From positions 1-52,999 of the forward strand of contig JADFLW010000010.1 of the NCBI GenBank assembly GCA_022564195.1: a stretch of 52,999 nucleotides of DNA, read 5' to 3'. Shown piece after piece: positions 17,009-25,749 of the stretch. Under the pieces are notes generated by a model, which had not been told where the DNA came from, searched no databases, and worked only from the letters and a program-made list of their open reading frames with translations. The number at the start of each line of letters is the position of its first letter. Positions within the stretch are counted from its first letter, which is position 1. The position numbers were made by a program, and so were the translations under genes. The stretch is from Patescibacteria group bacterium. GTDB taxonomy: Bacteria > Patescibacteriota > Microgenomatia > UBA1400 > Chisholmbacteraceae.

Positions 17009-19027
17009 TTAGTTTGGCAAGGTTTTCAGCTTTTCTAAGGAGTCGCGAATTTGGGCGGCGAGTTCGAAATCGAGGTCGCGGGCAGCTTGATTCATGCGTC
17101 GCGTGAGGCCGCGGATCAACTTCTTTTTGTCGAGTGGTGTGAGCGCGTTGGGATCGATTTTCGTGAGATCAACCGCCTCTTTTTTCGTGAGTTGAATGAC
17201 AGAGCTTGTTGGTTTCTTCTTCTCGCGTTTGATGAGTTTCTCTCGGATAGGTTTGGTTATGGTTTTGGGTTTGATGTCGTGTTTGCGGTTGTACTCGGCT
17301 TGCACGTTTCTTCTTCTTGCAACTTCGTCGATTGCCCGCTGCATGGACCCAGTTATCCCATCCGCGTACATGATCACCTTGCCATGGACGTGTCTTGACG
17401 CTCGGCCCATGGTCTGGATGAGCGACGTTTCAGAGCGCAGGAACCCTTCTTTGTCGGCGTCGAGGATGGCAACCAGAGAGACTTCGGGTAGATCAAGACC
17501 TTCCCTTAGCAAATTGATGCCGACGATGACATCGTGCTTTCCAAGCCGCAGGTTGTCGAGGATGTCGCTTCGATCGAGGGTCGCGATGTCGCTGTGGAGG
17601 TAATGTACCTTAACGCCACGTTCTTTGAGGTATTCGGAGAGTGCCTCTGCCATTCGTTTTGTGAGTGTCGTGACCAGAATCCGCTCTCTACGCTTCACGC
17701 GTTTTTCAATTTCTTTTTGTAGATCCTTTATCTGATTTTGGATGGGGCGGATGTCGATCTCAGGATCCAAAATCCCGGTAGGACGAATCAGTTGCTCGAC
17801 CACCCGGCTGCTTTTGGCGCGCTCCCAGGGACCAGGAGTGGCTGAGGTTCCAATGAGAAGGGGCACGCGCTTAAGAAACTCGTCAAATCTGAGCGGTCGG
17901 TTGTCCAGAGCGGCAGGCAGACGGAAGCCGTATTCAATGAGGGTTTCCTTGCGCGACTTGTCGCCATGGTACATTCCGTTTAACTGGGGGATGGTGTTAT
18001 GGCTCTCGTCGATAAAGACCAAAAAACGCGGATCACACTGGTGGAAGTAATCGAGAAGCGTATAGGGAGGCTCGCCGGGCATTCGTCCATCAAAATAGCG
18101 GGAGTAATTCTCGATCCCGTTGACGTATCCGAACTCGGCGATCATTTCTAGGTCATAGTTCACGCGTTGCTCAAGTCTGTGGGCTTCCAGTTCTCTGCCT
18201 TGTGCTTTGAGTTCCTTCACTCTTTTTTTTGCGTCTTTGCGAATTTGTGCGAAGGCTTGATCCACGGTGCTTGGATTTATCGTGTAGTGTTTGGCTGGGT
18301 AGATGATGGTCGAGGCGAGTGTCGCTTGCGAGATTTTCTTTCTCGTCAGTGGGTCGAAACGGGAAAGTTTGCGGATTCGATTTTCAAGAAGCTCAATGTG
18401 GAGGCCCTCGTCTTCATATGCCGGCCACATCTCGATTGTATCTCCGCGGACGCGAAACGTCCCCCTGCGTAGTTCATAGTCGGATCTTGCGTATTGCAGA
18501 TCGATGAGGCTACTGATGATTTCTTTCATTGTCCACTCCTTTCTCACTTTAAGCTCTAAGATGTGGCGACCATACTCGATTGGTGAGCCGATGTTGTAGA
18601 TGCTTGACACCGACGCGACCACAATGACATCCTTTCGTGTTAACAAATTCATTGTCGAGGAAAGACGCAGCTTGTCGATTTCTTCATTGATAGCGGTTTC
18701 TTTCTCGATGTAGGTGTCCGTTTGTGGGATGTAGGCTTCTGGCTGGTAGTAGTCATAGTAGGAAACGAAATAGCTCACGCCGTTTTTCGGAAAGAAGTCA
18801 CGAAACTCCTGATAGAGTTGGGCGGCCAAGGTTTTGTTGTGGGAGATGACGAGAGTTGGCCGCTGAAGCTTGTTAATGACGTTCGCCATGGTGAATGTTT
18901 TGCCGCTTCCGGTTACCCCAAGGAGCTCTTGGATTCGGTCCCCCTTCCTGATTCCTGTCATGAGCGATTCAATCGCCTGTGGCTGGTCGCCGGTTGGTTT
19001 GAAGTCGGAAATGAGTTGGAATTTCAT
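17009..19027 (-). CDS. uvrB: Excinuclease ABC subunit B
   Basis: UvrB of 672 aa, the helicase-like damage verifier. It starts FQLISDFKPTGDQPQAIESL, with Walker A LLGVTGSGKTFTMANV (about 36-51), the beta-hairpin FVSYYDYYQPEAYIPQTDTY, the DEAD-like VFIDESHNT, motif VI QTMGRASRHVHGKVI and the C-terminal UVR motif MNQAARDLDFELAAQIRDSL that binds UvrC. The open frame continues upstream to 19432 but ATG 19027 matches the family start exactly. TATAAT lies at 19037-19042, nine bases before it. It is divergent from lexA. Confidence 0.97.
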   Translation of the reverse strand: MKFQLISDFKPTGDQPQAIESLMTGIRKGDRIQELLGVTGSGKTFTMANVINKLQRPTLVISHNKTLAAQLYQEFRDFFPKNGVSYFVSYYDYYQPEAYIPQTDTYIEKETAINEEIDKLRLSSTMNLLTRKDVIVVASVSSIYNIGSPIEYGRHILELKVRKEWTMKEIISSLIDLQYARSDYELRRGTFRVRGDTIEMWPAYEDEGLHIELLENRIRKLSRFDPLTRKKISQATLASTIIYPAKHYTINPSTVDQAFAQIRKDAKKRVKELKAQGRELEAHRLEQRVNYDLEMIAEFGYVNGIENYSRYFDGRMPGEPPYTLLDYFHQCDPRFLVFIDESHNTIPQLNGMYHGDKSRKETLIEYGFRLPAALDNRPLRFDEFLKRVPLLIGTSATPGPWERAKSSRVVEQLIRPTGILDPEIDIRPIQNQIKDLQKEIEKRVKRRERILVTTLTKRMAEALSEYLKERGVKVHYLHSDIATLDRSDILDNLRLGKHDVIVGINLLREGLDLPEVSLVAILDADKEGFLRSETSLIQTMGRASRHVHGKVIMYADGITGSMQRAIDEVARRRNVQAEYNRKHDIKPKTITKPIREKLIKREKKKPTSSVIQLTKKEAVDLTKIDPNALTPLDKKKLIRGLTRRMNQAARDLDFELAAQIRDSLEKLKTLPN

Positions 19028-19108
19028 AGCACACGGATTATACCTTAGAAGATTTATCTTTTTTTCGTTCAAAGGGGTATTTTCCCTATTTTGTGCTTGA
19101 ATTCGGGG

Positions 19109-19138
19109 TTGACAGTCGGGAAAGCTTTGGGCTAATAT
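19109..19138 (+). promoter_or_regulatory. Promoter of lexA
   Basis: TTGACA (19109-19114), 18-nt spacer, TAATAT (19133-19138), 57 nt before the lexA ATG. Confidence 0.6.
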
Positions 19139-19163
19139 GACCCTAAGACAAGCTAAATATTTA

Positions 19164-19182
19164 CCGAACCCCAAGTTTTCGG
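19164..19182 (+). promoter_or_regulatory. Inverted repeat in the lexA leader, possible operator
   Basis: CCGAA and TTCGG arms are separated by 9 bases, just upstream of and touching the lexA ribosome binding site (GGAGAAAGG, 19181-19189). It faintly resembles the GAAC/GTTC half-sites of Gram-positive SOS boxes but spacing and sequence do not match well. I found no second copy near uvrA, uvrB or dinB. Confidence 0.25.
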
Positions 19183-19195
19183 AGAAAGGAAAACC

Positions 19196-19813
19196 ATGCC
19201 GGTTACCCTCTATAGAAGACAACGACAGATCGTCGATTTCATTGCTCAATACATTCAGAAGAACGGATACTCGCCCACCCTGCAGGACATTGCCGATTCC
19301 ATTGGTGTTTCCTCGCTTGCGACCGTCCATGAGCATCTTCAGGCACTGGTCAAGAAAGGTGTTATTCGGAAGTACGAGGGCGCGGTGCGCGGCATTGAAC
19401 TTTTGGACCGCAAGCTGGGCCGGCTGACTCAAGGCATTGAGCTTCCCATCATGGGGTTTATTGCCGCAGGGAAGCCGATTGAGCCGTATACGGATCCCAA
19501 TGCGGCATTTAAAGTTTCGCCTTCGATGGTGAGTGGTAAGACGCGGGCCTATGTTCTTCAGGTGAAGGGGGATAGCATGATCGACGAAGGGATTTTGGAT
19601 GGAGATTACGTCGTCATTGAAGAGCAGGACACGGTGCGGGACGGCGATATCGTGGTTGCTCTTCTTGAGAATGGGCTAGCGACACTGAAGCGCTACTTTA
19701 AGGAAGCCACTCGCGTTCGTCTGGAACCGGCGAATTCCACCATGAGTCCGATTTTTGCCAAGAACGTGCGGATTCAGGGCAAGGTTGTCGGGGTCATCAG
19801 GAAATTCCACTGA
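19196..19813 (+). CDS. lexA: LexA SOS repressor
   Basis: A 205-aa SOS repressor and self-cleaving protease. The N-terminal winged helix (YSPTLQDIADSIGVSSLATV, about 25-44) would bind DNA. The cleavage site is Ala91-Gly92 (GFIAAGKPI), and the catalytic dyad is Ser127 (GDSMID) and Lys165 (ATLKRY). A strong ribosome binding site (GGAGAAAGG) lies six bases before the ATG, and a promoter at 19109-19138. It is divergent from uvrB, whose repair function fits its expected regulon; the operator itself is not clear. It ends 10 nt from the convergent pgk. Confidence 0.97.
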   Translation: MPVTLYRRQRQIVDFIAQYIQKNGYSPTLQDIADSIGVSSLATVHEHLQALVKKGVIRKYEGAVRGIELLDRKLGRLTQGIELPIMGFIAAGKPIEPYTDPNAAFKVSPSMVSGKTRAYVLQVKGDSMIDEGILDGDYVVIEEQDTVRDGDIVVALLENGLATLKRYFKEATRVRLEPANSTMSPIFAKNVRIQGKVVGVIRKFH

Positions 19814-19823
19814 GCGGCTTTCT

Positions 19824-21055
19824 TCATATCCTTTCCTTCACAAACGATATTTGTTTGTTAAGGGGTTTTAGATGTTGCGCGCGAAGGGCTTCGATGGCAG
19901 GGAGAGTTCCTTTCTCGATGAATTCTAGAAGCGCACCACCCCCGGTGGAGACGTGGTCTATTTCGCCAATGAGGTGTCTGTGGGTAATTGCGGCAAGGGT
20001 ATCTCCTCCGCCGACGACTGAAAGCGCCTCTTGGTTTGCTGCAATGGCGTGGTAGACGAAATCTGTTCCAATGCGGAATTTTGTTTTTTCGTAGACTCCC
20101 ATGGGCCCGTTCCAAACGATGGTTTTCGCATTGGCAATCAGTGAGACGAAGTGAGCCTGGGTATGGGGGCCGATATCCAGTGCCCGGCTGTTTTTCGGAA
20201 TATTGTTGCTGGGGACGACTTTGGCAATTCTGTTGAATCTTACGCTTCCCGTCACAACATCTTGAGGTAGAACCATTGCGGTGCTGGATTGCGATGCTTT
20301 CCAGACAAGACATCGGGCGAGCTCAACCATTTCATGGTGAAACAGTGACTTTCCGATTTCAAACCCCCAGGCTCTAAAGAACGTGTTCGCGACTCCCCTT
20401 CCAATTAACCAGATGATCAGCCATTTCAAGGAGATGATCAATGAGTGTGATCTTTGTCTCGGCCTTTGCACCACCGATGATTGCAACAAACGGACGCTTC
20501 GGTTTGTTTGTCAGGCGCGAAATCATCTCGACCTCTTTCAAGAGAAGCAGCCCAGCTGCTTTCGGTAGGAGCTGTGTGACTCCCACTGTTGAGCAGTGCA
20601 CTCTGTGATCTGTCCCGAACGCGTCGTTCACGTACACATCTGCGAGCTCTGCGAGTTTTTTGGAGAATTGCGGATCGTTGCGTTCTTCTTCAGGATAGAA
20701 GCGGATGTTCTCGAGCATTGCAACTTCACCAGGCTTGAGGCTTATCACCCTCTTCTTGTCCGAGGTTCGTAAGAAATCGCCGATCACCGGCACGGGCTTG
20801 CCGAGTAGTCGTTCGAGGCGTTTGGCTACGGGTTTCAGAGAGTACCGTTTTATTCTTTTGCCCTTGGGCCGGCCGAGGTGAGAGACGAGTACCACTGCGG
20901 CATTTTTCTTGAGGAGGAAATGGATGGTTGGAAGTGCCTGTTTGATTCTTGTGTCATCCCCGATTTTTTCTTTTGGAGGGAAACATTGAAATCCACGCGC
21001 AGGAGAACCTTTTTTTCGAAACCGGAATTTGCGTGACCGATTTTATGGATTTCAT
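19824..21055 (-). pseudogene. pgk: Phosphoglycerate kinase, interrupted by three indels
   Basis: The glycolytic enzyme that makes ATP from 1,3-bisphosphoglycerate. Pieces lie in different frames: N-terminus (VLLRVDFNVSL), centre (VVLVSHLGRPKGKR, AMLENIRFYPEEE, VAIIGGAKAETKITLIDHLL) and C-terminus (NAKTIVWNGPMGVYEKTKF, SVVGGGDTLAAI, STGGGALLEFIE). Restoring the frame needs one extra A in the A7 run at 21010-21016, one extra A in the A6 run at 20964-20969, and one fewer G at about 20409-20410. With these, ATG 21055 begins MKSIKSVTQIPVSKK, a normal Pgk start. No catalytic block is missing. All three errors are in homopolymers, so sequencing error is as likely as decay. Confidence 0.85.
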
Positions 21056-21061
21056 GGCTTT

Positions 21062-22042
21062 TCAAGTGATCTGCAGTACCGCTGCGGCAGTGGTAAAGTA
21101 TACAAGTAAGCTGACAATATCTTGAAGTACGATCGCGAATGGCCCGGCGGCGAGTGCCGGGTCCTTATTGAATTTGGTTAGTGTCCATGGTACGACCGTG
21201 GATATTGCTGTTGAAACGAACGCATTCACGGTCATTGTTATGGCAATGATAGCTGCAACTTCTAGCGAGCCAAGCCAGATGTACGCAACTGCTGCAATGA
21301 GGAGGCCAAACATTCCTCCAAGGAAGGTACCGGTCGTAAGTTCAACAACCAGGTACTTTCTTATATCGAGACCAGTAATGAGAAGGTTTCGTATAAGCAT
21401 TGAGAGCGTTTGGCTTGCAATCGCCCCGCTCATGTAGGTGATGATTGGAATGAAGAAGGCAAGTGATATGAGCTGTTGTATCGTATAGCTGAAGCGGGAG
21501 ACGATCCAGGTTGATACTAAGCCTCCAACGAGACCCAGAAGAAGCCAGGGAAGGCGCATTCTGAGGGATGCCGAGGCATGTTGGAGGCGTTTTTCAGATA
21601 GTTGTAAGACGCTGACGTCTAGCCCCGAGAGTTTGAGTATATCTTCGATGTGCTCGTCATGGAGGATATCGAGAATCCTGTCGGTTGGAATGATTCCTTG
21701 GAAGTTTCGGTCCTTGTCGATGACGGGAATCGCTTTAATATTGTGCTGGATTGCAAAGATTGCTGCTTTTTCTTGGTCGGTATATGGGTGGACAGCAATG
21801 GGATCAGGAGTCATGATCTCCTTCATTGTTTGCTGGTCTTGGGCCTTCAGCAGTGACTTTATTGCAACGACACCCCGAAGTTTTCCGGCGTGACTTAGGA
21901 TGTAGGTATAGCTTATTGTTTCAAAGGTGTGGGCGTTTTCTCTAAGGCGCTTGAGCACTTCGGCAACCGTCTCCTCGGGCGTTGCGGTGGGGACGCTTTT
22001 CGTCAAATTCCTGGCGGCGCTGTGGGGTGGAAAAGGCTTCAT
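21062..22042 (-). CDS. mgtE: MgtE-like magnesium transporter without N domain
   Basis: A 326-aa Mg2+ channel/transporter. It has two CBS motifs (ISYTYILSHAGKLRGVVAIK and IKAIPVIDKDRNFQGIIPTD) and then the five-helix pore (from about residue 165), with DPALAAGPFAIVLQDIVSL matching the conserved pore Asp region. The N-terminal MgtE_N superhelix of ~450-aa family members is absent. It overlaps dedA by four bases (ATGA) and precedes pgk by 6 nt. Confidence 0.9.
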   Translation of the reverse strand: MKPFPPHSAARNLTKSVPTATPEETVAEVLKRLRENAHTFETISYTYILSHAGKLRGVVAIKSLLKAQDQQTMKEIMTPDPIAVHPYTDQEKAAIFAIQHNIKAIPVIDKDRNFQGIIPTDRILDILHDEHIEDILKLSGLDVSVLQLSEKRLQHASASLRMRLPWLLLGLVGGLVSTWIVSRFSYTIQQLISLAFFIPIITYMSGAIASQTLSMLIRNLLITGLDIRKYLVVELTTGTFLGGMFGLLIAAVAYIWLGSLEVAAIIAITMTVNAFVSTAISTVVPWTLTKFNKDPALAAGPFAIVLQDIVSLLVYFTTAAAVLQIT

Positions 22043-22716
22043 CGTGATTTATTCTTGTCGGTTCTCGAGTGATTGTGTGCTTGGTTGTATTGCTGTATTT
22101 TTCTAATCTTGTAGCGAATGTACCAGGCTCCGCCTGCAACGCTCACGATACCAATGGCCGCGTCAAATTTATGAAACCAAGGCCCTAGGGTGTTCCAGTT
22201 TTGTCCAAGGATGAGTCCGAAATACGTGAGGGCCGTACACCAGATAATAGTTCCTAAGAATGCATAGAGCAGGAACGTTTTAAAGTTCATTTTTGCTATT
22301 CCAGCAGGGAGTGAGATGAAGGTTCTGATCACCGGTAGCAACCGGGAAAAAAATGTGATCGCTTTCCCGTGGTGGCGGAACCACTCTTCTGCTTCATCGA
22401 GCTCGTATTCGTGAACGAGCACGAACTTTCCGTATTTTCGTATTACGGTACGGACAACCGTTTCTCCTCCGTAGTACCCGACAGCATAGGCGGCAGCCGA
22501 ACCAGCGACCCCGCCTACGCTTGCGGCGAGAACAACCAGCCAAAAATTGAGCTCCCCGGTTGAGACCAGGAAACCTGAGAACGGCATGATGATTTCTGAT
22601 GGAAGCGGTATTGACGCTGACTCAATCGCCATCGCTATGGCTATCCCGAAGTAGCCCAAGTTGGAGATGAGAGTGATGATGAATTTTGCCAGTGGGGCGA
22701 TGATGGCATTGATCAT
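22039..22716 (-). CDS. DedA family membrane protein
   Basis: A 225-aa DedA/SNARE-associated-type membrane protein, the family implicated in lipid scrambling (polyprenyl phosphate recycling) and membrane homeostasis. Typical segments are IESASIPLPSEIIMPFSGFL (about 32-51) with the conserved E/P-rich re-entrant loop, and FFSRLLPVIRTFISLPAGIA (about 121-140). The C-terminus is basic. It overlaps mgtE by four bases. The substrate here is not known. Confidence 0.92.
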   Translation of the reverse strand: MINAIIAPLAKFIITLISNLGYFGIAIAMAIESASIPLPSEIIMPFSGFLVSTGELNFWLVVLAASVGGVAGSAAAYAVGYYGGETVVRTVIRKYGKFVLVHEYELDEAEEWFRHHGKAITFFSRLLPVIRTFISLPAGIAKMNFKTFLLYAFLGTIIWCTALTYFGLILGQNWNTLGPWFHKFDAAIGIVSVAGGAWYIRYKIRKIQQYNQAHNHSRTDKNKSR

Positions 22717-22816
22717 TATGGGCTTTCTGACTTGAAACCGTTTACTAGTGGAGAGGCTCTCGATTCGATGGGGTGATGAACCGATGGTTGGGTTTGAAGC
22801 TTGACTTTCATAAAAC

Positions 22817-24451
22817 TCAAATGAGTGAGCGGCCCGTCATCGATGGAGGCTTTGGAATTTGTAGCAGTTGTAGCATAGTCGGCGCTATGTCGGCAAGTAC
22901 GCCAGTTCGTAACATGGTTGCTTTCCCTTGTTGGGATCGAACTGTGAGGATGAAGGGCACGGGAAAGGTGGAATGCTCTGTGCTGACCTCTCCTGTTTCG
23001 GGATTTAATAGCTCCTCTGCGTTTCCGTGGTCGGATGTGACGATGGTCGCACCACCGACTGCCATTGCCTTCTCTGCAACTTGCCCCACACACTGATCAA
23101 CCACCTCACAGGCCGTTATGGTCGCTTTCAAGTTTCCCGAGTGGGCGACCATATCCGGGTTGGCATAGTTTGCGATGATGACGTGGTAGATACCAGTGGC
23201 TATTCTCTCAAGAATTGTTTCTGTAATATCGAGTGCTGACATTTGCGGATAGAGATCGTAGGTTGCAACTTTTTGGGATGGAATGATGATTCGGTCTTCG
23301 CCAGGATACGGATCATCTCGTAAACCGTTGAAATAGTAGGTTACGAACCGCTCTTTTTCGGTTTCGGAAATGCGCAGTTGTCTTAGGGCTCGTTCTGCAA
23401 TGATCCTTCCAAACGGCATCTCGACCGGTTGGGGAGGGAACGCAACCGACACCGGTAGACCCTTCTCGTATTCTGTCATGGTGACGAAAAATAGGTTTTT
23501 GATGCGGTCCCCTCTGGTGAAGGGCTTGGACTGTAGTTGGGGATAGGCCACGTGCCTGCGGTAGTACTTCACGGTATAGGGGTCAAAGCCTGGCCTTCTT
23601 TCTGCAGCAGCCTCGAAATTTGGGAGAACAAATGCCTTTGTTAACTGTCGGGGGCGGTCGATGCGGAAATTAAAAAAAATGACGGCATCGTTTTCTTGAA
23701 TTATCGCTTTTGGCACGCCATTCTCGTGGGTGATGACCGTGGGTTCGATGAATTCATCTGTTTTCCCGCTGTTGTAGGCCTCATTTATTGCATCCTCTTC
23801 AACTTGTGCCTTGTGACCTTCCCCTGTTGTCAGCGCAAGATATACTTTTTGAGTCCGTTCCCAGCGTTGGTCTCTATCCATCGCATAGAACCTCCCCATC
23901 ATTGAGGCAATGAATCCAATTCCTGTGCTTTTCATTTTCTCTTTAATTTGTGAGAGATATGTCAATGTGGAGGTGGGTGGAGAGTCTCTTCCGTCTGTAA
24001 ACAAGTGCAGTGCCACATTTTCCAGTTTGTGCAAGCGGCAAAGATGGAGGAGCGCATAGAGATGATCAAGATTGGAATGGACTCCTCCGGCGCCGATCAG
24101 GCCCATGAGATGTAATGTGCTCTGGAAGTTTTGGACATGGGTTGTGGCGGCAATGAAAGCTTGGTTCTCGAAAAAGCTGCCATCGGCTATAGCCATGTTT
24201 ATTCGGGGGAGATCTTGATAGACGATGTGTCCGGCGCCGATGTTGAGGTGTCCGGTTTCGGTATTCCCTTCTTCAGCGTGCGGGAGACCGACGGCTTCTC
24301 CGGAGGCTTCGAGTTTTGTATGGGGATATGAATTCCAGTAGCGATCGACGTTCGGAGTGTTAGCGAGTGCAATTGCGTTTCCGGGACTCGGTGGGGCAAT
24401 CCCCCACCCGTCAAGTATCAACAAGACAATCGGTTTTGGGACAGGCCTCAT
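22817..24451 (-). CDS. gpmI: Cofactor-independent phosphoglycerate mutase, Thr nucleophile
   Basis: This 544-aa enzyme interconverts 3- and 2-phosphoglycerate. It is of the alkaline phosphatase superfamily type: LLILDGWGIAP (about 10-20), GRDSPPTS, IFFNFRIDRPRQL, ANPDMVAHSGN and TSDHGNAEEL with the metal ligands. The active-site block reads EEGNTETGHLNIGAGH, with Thr64 where well-studied enzymes have the phosphorylated Ser of GNSEVGH. It overlaps eno by four bases (ATGA), so the two are translationally coupled in a ppsA-eno-gpmI operon. Confidence 0.93.
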   Translation of the reverse strand: MRPVPKPIVLLILDGWGIAPPSPGNAIALANTPNVDRYWNSYPHTKLEASGEAVGLPHAEEGNTETGHLNIGAGHIVYQDLPRINMAIADGSFFENQAFIAATTHVQNFQSTLHLMGLIGAGGVHSNLDHLYALLHLCRLHKLENVALHLFTDGRDSPPTSTLTYLSQIKEKMKSTGIGFIASMMGRFYAMDRDQRWERTQKVYLALTTGEGHKAQVEEDAINEAYNSGKTDEFIEPTVITHENGVPKAIIQENDAVIFFNFRIDRPRQLTKAFVLPNFEAAAERRPGFDPYTVKYYRRHVAYPQLQSKPFTRGDRIKNLFFVTMTEYEKGLPVSVAFPPQPVEMPFGRIIAERALRQLRISETEKERFVTYYFNGLRDDPYPGEDRIIIPSQKVATYDLYPQMSALDITETILERIATGIYHVIIANYANPDMVAHSGNLKATITACEVVDQCVGQVAEKAMAVGGATIVTSDHGNAEELLNPETGEVSTEHSTFPVPFILTVRSQQGKATMLRTGVLADIAPTMLQLLQIPKPPSMTGRSLI

Positions 24452-25749
24452 TGTTGATTTTGCTTTCTGCTTTGCGATTTTTGTTCGGTTGTTTTTGCAG
24501 CAATTTCTGATTCTATTTTGAGCAGGCGGTTGTACTTTGCCACCCGTTCACCTCGAGCGGGGGCTCCGAATTTTGCATAGTGTGCTCCGACACCCACTGC
24601 AAAGTCCGCGATGAAGTCATCGTTTGTTTCTCCGGAGCGATGTGAGACGATGATTTGCCAATTCGCATCTTTCGCAATAGAGATGACTTCGACCGCTTGA
24701 GAAATGGTTCCGATTTGATTTGGTTTTGCCAAGATACCCGTGCAGGATTTTTCTTCGATCCCCTTGAGCGTCCGTTCTTTGTTTGTCGTTAAAATATCAT
24801 CTCCAATGATGACGGTGTTCGCGCCGATTTCTCTTGTCAGTTCAGACCATCCCTTCCAGTCGTCTTCGTAGAGGGGATCTTCAAGCGAATAGAGCCTGTA
24901 TTGTTCGTTTAGATCTTTGTAGTAGTCAATGAAATCTTTGGTCGAGAAGGGTTCTTTGCGGTCTTTAATCTTATATTTTCCTCCTTTATAGAAATGGGAG
25001 GCGGCGACATCTAGTCCCAAGAAGACGTCCTCGCCGTACTTGTAGTCTGTGGTTCGAATCGCCTCGATGATGAGTTCTAAGGCATCGGCATTTTTATACA
25101 GGTTCGGGGCGAATCCGCCTCCAATTCCGACAGAATGTATCGCGCTGTGGTTGATGAGCACTTTTTCGATCGCATGGTAGATCTCGACCCCGGTCTGGAG
25201 CGCTTGCGAATAGGTCATTCTCGTTGAGGGAATGATGAGAAACTCTTGAAAGTCGAGATTCCCTGCGCCGTGCTTGCCTCCATTGATGACGTTGAACGTC
25301 GGTGTTGGTATGGCTGGCGAATCTTTGTGAAGCTGATATTTTTTTTGCAGGTATTCATAGACAGGAAGATTGAAGGCTAGTGCCCCTGCTTTACAGACCG
25401 CCTGCGAAACTGAGAGGATTGCGTTTGATCCGAGATTCGATTTATTTTTGGTTGCATCCAGGTTCACGAGGAGCTGGTCGATGTCCGTTTGACGGGCTGG
25501 ATCTAGTCCTAACAGATTCTTTTTGATTACGGTATTGACGTTTTCTATGGCCTTTAAGACCCCTTGACCTTGATAGCGGCTCGCGTCCCCGTCTCGCAAT
25601 TCCACTGATTCATGGATTCCTGTCGACGTTCCAGACGGAACGGATGAAGTCGCTTTCTTTGCGTCATCGAGCGTCACCGTTGTTTCTAATGTCGGAATTC
25701 CTCTTGAGTCGAGGATCTCTCTGGCTTTCAATTCTGCTATTTTTGCCAT
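24448..25749 (-). CDS. eno: Enolase
   Basis: This 433-aa enzyme dehydrates 2-phosphoglycerate to phosphoenolpyruvate. Signatures: LKAREILDSRGIPTLE, VPSGTSTGIHESVELRDGD (canonical GAS is GTS here), NVINGGKHGAGNLDFQEFLI, VFLGLDVAASHF, YSLEDPLYEDDW, IIGDDILTTN and VSHRSGETND. An AAGGGA ribosome binding site precedes ATG 25749. The first 13 bases overlap the ppsA stop region. Confidence 0.96.
   Translation of the reverse strand: MAKIAELKAREILDSRGIPTLETTVTLDDAKKATSSVPSGTSTGIHESVELRDGDASRYQGQGVLKAIENVNTVIKKNLLGLDPARQTDIDQLLVNLDATKNKSNLGSNAILSVSQAVCKAGALAFNLPVYEYLQKKYQLHKDSPAIPTPTFNVINGGKHGAGNLDFQEFLIIPSTRMTYSQALQTGVEIYHAIEKVLINHSAIHSVGIGGGFAPNLYKNADALELIIEAIRTTDYKYGEDVFLGLDVAASHFYKGGKYKIKDRKEPFSTKDFIDYYKDLNEQYRLYSLEDPLYEDDWKGWSELTREIGANTVIIGDDILTTNKERTLKGIEEKSCTGILAKPNQIGTISQAVEVISIAKDANWQIIVSHRSGETNDDFIADFAVGVGAHYAKFGAPARGERVAKYNRLLKIESEIAAKTTEQKSQSRKQNQQ

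Noticed and set aside
19028-19432. Upstream extension of the uvrB frame by 135 codons
   Set aside because: It runs across the lexA promoter and gene on the other strand; ATG 19027 matches the conserved UvrB start.
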